Origin: Acidobacteriota bacterium
Lineage (GTDB): Bacteria; Acidobacteriota; Blastocatellia; Pyrinomonadales; Pyrinomonadaceae
Length of the DNA stretch: 64,000 bases
Assembly (NCBI GenBank): GCA_018269005.1
Contig: JAFDVK010000053.1
Location: 92,687 to 156,686, forward strand
Direction of reading: 5' to 3'
This document shows, in pieces, positions 59,104 through 64,000 of this stretch. The notes beneath the pieces were generated by a model that did no database searches, was not told the DNA's origin, and saw only the letters and a list, made by a program, of their open reading frames with translations. Each line of letters opens with the position of its first letter. The first letter of the stretch is position 1. The translations under genes and the position numbers were made by a program.

Positions 59104-59664
59104 ATGGCAAATACAACCGTACTTTTACGCGAGGATATCGATAACCTCGGCGGGCGAGGCGAGATCGTTAAGGTCAAGGCCGGCTACGCACGCAATTTCC
59201 TCCTGCCGCAGGGCATCGCAACACTTGCGACCAAAGGAAATATCAAACAGATCGAGCAGGAGCGTGAGGCCCTGTTGAAGAAAGCCGCAGTTGAAAGGGC
59301 AACGGCAGAGGCCCAGAAAGAACAGATGAGTTCCATCGCTCTCACCTTCGAGCGAAAGGCCGGTGAACACGGAACTCTTTTCGGTTCGGTCACTTCAATG
59401 GACATTGCGGATGCACTCAAAGCGAAAGGCTACGAGATCGACCGCAAGCGCATCGTCCTGCGCGACCCGATCAAAGAGACCGGCGAATACACCGTTAATG
59501 TGAAACTTCATAGGGAAGTTGCGATCCCGATCCCTGTCAAGGTTACGACCGAGGCAGGCGAGATCATCGCAAAAGCCGTTGAAGAAAAGCCGGCAAAGGC
59601 CGCAAAACCTGTCGCCGAAGCAGCTCCTACGGAAGAAGCTGCAGCGGAATCGGCCGAGGCTTAA
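59104..59664 (+). CDS. rplI: 50S ribosomal protein L9
   Basis: 186 residues: VLLREDIDNLGGRGEIVKVKAGYARNFLLPQGIA (23S-binding N-domain), the long central helix (EQEREALLKKAAVERATAEAQKEQ), and a C-domain (LFGSVTSMDIADALKAKGYEIDRKRI, EYTVNVKLHREVAIPIPVKV). An Ala/Glu/Lys tail of about 30 residues extends beyond the usual end. It is 85 bp after rpsR. Confidence 0.97.
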   Translation: MANTTVLLREDIDNLGGRGEIVKVKAGYARNFLLPQGIATLATKGNIKQIEQEREALLKKAAVERATAEAQKEQMSSIALTFERKAGEHGTLFGSVTSMDIADALKAKGYEIDRKRIVLRDPIKETGEYTVNVKLHREVAIPIPVKVTTEAGEIIAKAVEEKPAKAAKPVAEAAPTEEAAAESAEA

Positions 59665-59724
59665 ACTTCGGTATTTACAGCCGATAGGGCCGCCCGTGAT
59701 CCGGACGGCCGTTCATCGATCCTT

Positions 59725-59755
59725 GCCCTCGAATCGGCTTGTCCGGTTCGAGGGC
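59725..59755 (+). terminator. Hairpin between rplI and dnaB (possible terminator)
   Basis: GCCCTCGAA (59725-59733) pairs perfectly with TTCGAGGGC (59747-59755) around a 13-nt loop, followed by only TTT. It may attenuate transcription into dnaB. Confidence 0.5.
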
Positions 59756-59876
59756 TTTAGCATTCTTGTTCGATCTTGAGAATGGAATACCCCCAAATTT
59801 CGCAAAATGGGGAATTGCGTGCCTGCTCAAATCGACAACGCCCGAGACTACGGCTAGAATACAAAGACCAACCAAA

Positions 59877-61238
59877 ATGGTAAGTGCCTTTCCCGATAAT
59901 CGACGAGAGCAGTTTCTCGAAAAACCGCTGCCTTCAAGCGAACCGAGCGAGCGCGTGATCTTGGGCGCGATCCTGCTCGATAACGCTGTTATCGCCGAGG
60001 CGATCGAACATCTGAAGCCTGAGGATTTCTACTCTCAATTCAACCGGTCGGTTTATCTTGCGATGCTCTCGCTCTTTGAAATGCAGCGGCCGATCGACGC
60101 CGTGCTGATAGGCGAAGAGCTAAAGAAGCAAGGTTCGCTAGAGGCCATCGGCGGCGTGACCGCTGTTGCGAATCTAGCTCTCGGGCTGCCTCATTTTTCG
60201 AACGTCGCCGAATACATCAAGGTCGTTCACGATAAATCCGTACTTCGCCAACTCATTCGCACTTGCAACGCCGTTACAAGCGAAGCTCTTGAGGAGGAGA
60301 ATGAATCTGCCGATATTCTCGATCACGCCGAGCAGCAGATATTCGCCCTTGCCGAAGCCCGAACCCGCGAGAGCTTTGCTCGCATCGCACCCGTTGCTGA
60401 GCGCGTCCTTGCTCGCGTCAAAGAGCACATGAAGGGCGATTCCGCAGGAATTACCGGCCTTACGACCGGCTTTCATGAACTCGACGACCTGACCTCCGGC
60501 TTTCAGCGGACCGACCTCATTATCATCGCCGGCCGTCCTTCGATGGGCAAGACGGCGCTCTGCCTTACGCTCGCACAGAATGCGGCGTTGAAAGCGAACG
60601 CGGTCGTCGCCCTGTTTTCGCTCGAAATGTCGAAGGAACAACTCGTAACCCGTATGCTTGCTTCGGAAGGCCGAATAAACGCACACAGGTTCCGAAGCGG
60701 CTACCTTGTGGACAGCGAGTGGCAACGCCTTGCTGAGGCGATTTCCATCCTAAGCTCGGCAAAGATATTTATCGACGATACTCCGGGCATCTCCGTGATG
60801 GAGATGCGTGCAAAATGCCGTCGTCTTGTTGCCGAACAAAAGGGCCTCGACCTGGTTGTCGTTGACTATCTGCAGTTGATGGGCGGGTCGAAGCGGACCG
60901 AGTCGCGCCAGCAGGAAGTTTCACAGATCTCGCGTGAATTGAAGGCCCTTGCGAAAGAGCTTGATGTGCCTGTTGTTGCGCTCTCCCAGCTTTCGCGTGC
61001 ATCAGAAAGCAGAAATCCGCCGACGCCGGTCTTGAGCGATCTGCGTGAGTCCGGCTCGATCGAGCAGGACGCCGACGTCGTGGGATTTATCTATCGGCCG
61101 GAGTACTACAATCCGAAGGACGAATCGCTGATGGGCCTCGCTGAGCTGATAGTTGCCAAGCAGCGTAACGGGCCAACGGGAACCGTCAAACTTGCCTTTA
61201 TCAAAGAGCACACACGCTTCGAGAATCTTGCGCGTTAG
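59877..61238 (+). CDS. dnaB: Replicative DNA helicase DnaB
   Basis: 453 residues from the start at 59877; the 46 upstream residues in frame are not family-like and overlap the terminator hairpin. The N-terminal DnaB domain (LPSSEPSERVILGAILLDNAVIAEAIEHLKPEDFYSQFNRSVYLAM) is joined by a linker to the RecA-like motor: TDLIIIAGRPSMGKTALCLTLA (Walker A), ISVMEMRAKCRRL, LDLVVVDYLQLMGGSKR (Walker B) and LRESGSIEQDADVVGFIYRP (Arg finger region). It unwinds DNA at the replication fork. It is 8 bp upstream of the DinB-like gene. Confidence 0.97.
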   Translation: MVSAFPDNRREQFLEKPLPSSEPSERVILGAILLDNAVIAEAIEHLKPEDFYSQFNRSVYLAMLSLFEMQRPIDAVLIGEELKKQGSLEAIGGVTAVANLALGLPHFSNVAEYIKVVHDKSVLRQLIRTCNAVTSEALEEENESADILDHAEQQIFALAEARTRESFARIAPVAERVLARVKEHMKGDSAGITGLTTGFHELDDLTSGFQRTDLIIIAGRPSMGKTALCLTLAQNAALKANAVVALFSLEMSKEQLVTRMLASEGRINAHRFRSGYLVDSEWQRLAEAISILSSAKIFIDDTPGISVMEMRAKCRRLVAEQKGLDLVVVDYLQLMGGSKRTESRQQEVSQISRELKALAKELDVPVVALSQLSRASESRNPPTPVLSDLRESGSIEQDADVVGFIYRPEYYNPKDESLMGLAELIVAKQRNGPTGTVKLAFIKEHTRFENLAR

Positions 61239-61245
61239 CCGACTC

Positions 61246-61776
61246 ATGATGAGCGAAGACCTCAGATATCCGATCGGTGAGTTCGATGCGAACATCGAAC
61301 TCTCTAAGACCGCCCTTAGAGATCGGATCGAGGTGCTTCGGGCGTTGCCTGAAGATCTTGCAAAAGCTGTCGAAGGTCTTGATGACCGGCAGCTTTCAAC
61401 TCGCTATCGTCCGGAAGGCTGGACGCTTCGCCAAACCGTCCATCACGTTGCCGACAGCCACGCAACATCCTATACGCGCTTCAAGCTTGCGTTGACCGAG
61501 GACGAGCCCCCGACCATCGTTCCGTATTTTGAGGATCGCTGGGCCGAGCTTGCTGATTCGAGCCTTCCGGTCTCTGTTTCGCTGGCGATGCTTTCCGCGA
61601 TCCACACGCGTTGGGTCACCCTTCTCGAATCGCTCTCGGATGCCGACTTACAGAAGGCCTACATTCATCCGGAAACGGGCGTATGGACGATCGAAATGGC
61701 GACCGCGCTCTACGCATGGCATTCCCAGCACCACACAGCTCATATCACTCGCACACGGGAGAGGAACGGCTGGTAG
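61246..61776 (+). CDS. DinB/YfiT-like metal-dependent hydrolase
   Basis: A 176-residue four-helix bundle. Two start codons in a row (61246 and 61249) follow dnaB. Metal-ligand histidines are in place: TLRQTVHHVADSHATSYTRFKLAL (first His pair) and LYAWHSQHHTAHITRTRE near the C-terminus. The N-terminal RYPIGEFDANIELSK matches the YfiT/BstA type, putative metal-dependent thiol transferases or hydrolases. Partner and substrate are unknown. The upstream part of the longer frame is inside dnaB and was rejected. Confidence 0.9.
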   Translation: MMSEDLRYPIGEFDANIELSKTALRDRIEVLRALPEDLAKAVEGLDDRQLSTRYRPEGWTLRQTVHHVADSHATSYTRFKLALTEDEPPTIVPYFEDRWAELADSSLPVSVSLAMLSAIHTRWVTLLESLSDADLQKAYIHPETGVWTIEMATALYAWHSQHHTAHITRTRERNGW

Positions 61777-61788
61777 CTCATTTTTAGA

Positions 61789-63123
61789 ATGGCGGAGACG
61801 CGTCCAGATCGGCTTATCTCACTCGATGTCTTTCGCGGCATCACGATCGCGGGCATGGTGTTGGTAAATAATCCGGGCACCTCGCCGGTCTATTGGCCGC
61901 TCGATCATGCCGAATGGAACGGACTGACGCCGACCGATTGGATCTTTCCATTCTTTCTTTTCATCGTCGGCGTTTCGATCTCGATCTCTCTTGGCAAAAA
62001 AGTTGGCACGACCGGCGGCGACGGAACTTCATTTGGGACATACTCAAAGATCATCAGGCGCTCGCTCTCGATCTATCTTCTCGGTGCGTCGGTGTCGATC
62101 CTGCCGTTCTTTCAGTTTCAGGCGACCGATGCACCCGACCTTCTCAAACTCTTGATCTGGCTCGTCTTTTGTGCGGCCCTTTTCATGCTGCTGCTTAGGA
62201 AATTCCTTTGGGCGGGCATTCTGTGCGGTATCGGGCTTCTCGGCATCGCGGCAATGAACGTCGCCGGCTACAACGTCATCGGGTACGACTACGGAACGCT
62301 CCGGATCGCCGGCGTTCTGCAGCGCATTGCCGTTTGCTATCTCGTGACGGCCATCTTGTTTTTGCACACGACGTGGAAGCAGCAGCTTTGGATCTCGGCG
62401 GCGATCCTTTTGATCTATTGGGCGGTGATGACGCTGATCCCCGTTCCGGGCTGCGAGATCACGAGCATGAACGACAAGGCATGCAATCTTGCTGCGTATC
62501 TAGACCGCCTGATCCTCACGGAAAACCACATTTGGCGGTACGGTAAGGTTTATGACCCGGAAGGCATATTATCGACATTCCCGGCGATCGTAACGACGAT
62601 CTCGGGCGTGCTCGCGGGCACGTGGCTCCTCAAGCGTCGGGCAGACGATGACCCTCAAAAACGGTTTGCAGCGAGCTATGAAAAAGCGGCCGGAATGTCC
62701 TTTTTCGGAGTTGTGCTGCTTGCCGCCGGCTTGATCTGGAACAGTTGGTTCCCGATGAATAAAGCGTTATGGACAAGCTCGTATGTCCTTGCGACGACAG
62801 GCCTTGCGTTGCTGATGCTAGGGTGCTGCTATTGGCTTATCGATCTAAAGGGCATTCACCGTTGGGCCTGGCCCTTCGAGGTTTTTGGGGCAAATGCCAT
62901 CGCCTTGTTCGTCTTCAGCGGCTTCCATGCGCGGATGATGAATGGCTTTCGCGTGATGGACGGTGAGAAATCCGTCTCGCTTCACGGCTGGGTGATGAAT
63001 CACATCTTCCTGCCGATCGCGCAACCTATCGATGCCTCGTGGATGTACGCCGTCAGCTTTATCCTCTTTTGGCTTTTCCTGATGTGGCTGCTCTATCGCA
63101 AACAGATCTATGTAAAGGTCTAG
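61789..63123 (+). CDS. NagX/HGSNAT-like membrane protein (DUF5009)
   Basis: 444 residues with 10-11 helices. The N-terminal signature is LISLDVFRGITIAGMVLVNNPG, followed by HAEWNGLTPTDWIFPFFLFIVGVSISISLGKK with the conserved His and Asp used by heparan alpha-glucosaminide N-acetyltransferase. LRIAGVLQRIAVCYL and FGANAIALFVFSGFHARM are also typical. Bacterial homologues (NagX) sit in amino-sugar clusters, but none is here. It likely transfers acetyl groups across the membrane to a sugar, by inference. It converges with the next gene with a 4-bp overlap. Confidence 0.85.
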   Translation: MAETRPDRLISLDVFRGITIAGMVLVNNPGTSPVYWPLDHAEWNGLTPTDWIFPFFLFIVGVSISISLGKKVGTTGGDGTSFGTYSKIIRRSLSIYLLGASVSILPFFQFQATDAPDLLKLLIWLVFCAALFMLLLRKFLWAGILCGIGLLGIAAMNVAGYNVIGYDYGTLRIAGVLQRIAVCYLVTAILFLHTTWKQQLWISAAILLIYWAVMTLIPVPGCEITSMNDKACNLAAYLDRLILTENHIWRYGKVYDPEGILSTFPAIVTTISGVLAGTWLLKRRADDDPQKRFAASYEKAAGMSFFGVVLLAAGLIWNSWFPMNKALWTSSYVLATTGLALLMLGCCYWLIDLKGIHRWAWPFEVFGANAIALFVFSGFHARMMNGFRVMDGEKSVSLHGWVMNHIFLPIAQPIDASWMYAVSFILFWLFLMWLLYRKQIYVKV

Positions 63124-63641
63124 TCCGCTGCGACTTCGATCTTCTGGATCATTATCGTCACTCGCGGAGAGTCGCCGCCCGAACGATTATAAGAGATCCA
63201 ATATCCCGCAGCAGGATAGCGGACCATATCATAAACTTGGCCGTCCGCCGTCGGCTTGACCTTTGCGTCGGCTCCAAGCACATCGGTGAGTTTTGGCGTT
63301 GAGTCATCGACCGCCGAATACATCACGGCAATTGCCCGAACCTTTTTGTCCGAGTCAAGGCTGATCTGAGCCGTCTCCTTGTCCGAAAACTCATAGTAGA
63401 AACCGGAATCGTCGCTGACGACAGGATCTTTGTCGATCGTCTTCTTAACCTCATCTTTTGTCATTCCGATCTTAACGCCGCGGAATTCTGCCATTTTTGC
63501 CGCGTTCACGGGCGGGGTCGGAAGGGGATCAGCGATGGCCGCATTCTTGCTTTCGACCGTCTGCATGGGGATAAGCATCGCCGCGGCAAAAAGCACGACG
63601 CTGCCAAAGAAACCGCATAAAAAATGCGAAACCTTAGTCAT
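63120..63641 (-). CDS. Secreted protein of unknown function
   Basis: 173 residues. The start at 63641 is set by GAGGAGG about 8 bp upstream. A signal peptide or N-terminal anchor (FLCGFFGSVVLFAAAMLIP) is followed by a ~130-residue domain with VKIGMTKDEVKKTIDKDP, YYEFSDKETAQISLDSDKKVRAIAVMY, and VYDMVRYPAAGYWISYNRS. The MT.DEV..T.G-type helix and following strands resemble small outer-membrane-assembly or SmpA-like lipoprotein domains, but the match is weak. No function assigned. Confidence 0.6.
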   Translation of the reverse strand: MTKVSHFLCGFFGSVVLFAAAMLIPMQTVESKNAAIADPLPTPPVNAAKMAEFRGVKIGMTKDEVKKTIDKDPVVSDDSGFYYEFSDKETAQISLDSDKKVRAIAVMYSAVDDSTPKLTDVLGADAKVKPTADGQVYDMVRYPAAGYWISYNRSGGDSPRVTIMIQKIEVAAD

Positions 63642-64000
63642 AGAAAGGACCTCCTCAGTCAAAAAATACTTATTACGCGGTAATTTTATGCCAAATTAGT
63701 TCCCAAATCAATGCTCCGCATGCTCGCCGCCAGTACCGAGAACGTCGGCAGAGAGACAGCATTGCCGAAACGCGCTCTTAGTATGGGCGTAAAGTCACAT
63801 CGAAAGCAGCCGATGAATTGCAGAGGCATATATGCCGTGGATCACTGCCCAAACAAGCCCCGGGAGCGTGGGCCGGTCGGCCAGTTGCAGAAGCCCGCAT
63901 GGTTTTGCATAGCCACGTCGTTTACGGCGTGGTTTAGGACGGCAAATAAATTCTAGGAGGCGGCTTTAGCCGCCGACAAAGGCTTCTGTCGCGTGTTTCA
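63642..64000. other. Repeat-rich intergenic end of window
   Basis: No gene is supported. From about 63825 it is a mosaic of dispersed modules: GGCATATATGCCGTGGATCA at 63825, TTGCAGAAGCCCGC at 63886, an ACGTCGTTTACGGCGTGG palindrome near 63915, and GGAGGCGGCTTTAGCCGCCG from 63956. The window ends inside the last one. Confidence 0.7.

Overview
The window reads as a continuous chromosomal segment of a bacterium, most likely Acidobacteriota of the class Blastocatellia (Pyrinomonadaceae-like). This is inferred, not proven. The support is the mix of kelch/FG-GAP secreted proteins, an ElbD-like ether-lipid megaenzyme, MEP-pathway isoprenoid genes (fused ispDF, ispE), a cyanophycin cluster, CPxC...DG zinc-ribbon fusions and abundant short palindromic intergenic repeats. 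There is no phage, plasmid or CRISPR signature. Coding density is high, and most neighbours are spaced by a few bases or overlap by 4 bp.

Region 1 (0-12.3 kb, mostly minus strand): a PilZ fragment cut by the left edge, a bacilliredoxin, a CYTH protein, and the operon nnr - NTF2-like - tsaE. The nnr gene carries two in-frame copies of a palindromic repeat. A repeat-filled gap follows, then an STN-like secreted protein, tRNA-Arg(CCT), acyP-apt, a competence pair (comEA-like lipoprotein and comEC) and an FtsK translocase with an N-terminal zinc ribbon.

Region 2 (12.8-24 kb): PIN-TRAM protein, ispDF and pyrimidine-nucleoside phosphorylase in one direction; a LolD/MacB-type exporter pair; a BMP lipoprotein plus nucleoside-type ABC ATPase without permeases; then aspartate aminotransferase, coaD and a HAD phosphatase.

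Region 3 (24.1-33 kb): a small AT-rich island (T5orf172 protein, IS200-type transposase remnant, REP-like palindromes) precedes a LarA-like protein, a methyltransferase, a 1476-residue reductase/AMP-ligase/ACP/acyltransferase protein resembling myxobacterial ElbD, and an SDR epimerase. This is probably an ether-lipid or related lipid-modification locus.

Region 4 (33-44.3 kb): an APC permease translationally coupled to a secreted 17-residue-repeat protein, a class A beta-lactamase-like hydrolase, a multi-PAS GGDEF-EAL protein, an M19 dipeptidase, and a 980-residue kelch plus FG-GAP secreted protein with a structured leader and a strong terminator.

Region 5 (44.8-54.1 kb): a cyanophycin cluster (cphB, cphA, isoaspartyl peptidase). 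Between cphB and cphA lies a 466-bp unit bounded by 27-bp inverted repeats and carrying a frameshifted GxxExxY gene. A metal cluster follows: merR, copA with two YHS domains, and a secreted His-rich CbiX-like protein, with a MerR-type 20-bp-spacer promoter.

Region 6 (54.2-64 kb): CAP-domain protein, ispE, tRNA-Gln(TTG), prs - rplY - pth, the rpsF-rpsR-rplI-dnaB cluster (no ssb), a DinB-like protein, a NagX/HGSNAT-like membrane protein, and a convergent secreted protein. The right edge is again a mosaic of the same dispersed repeats seen near 4.3-4.7 and 44.3-44.5 kb.
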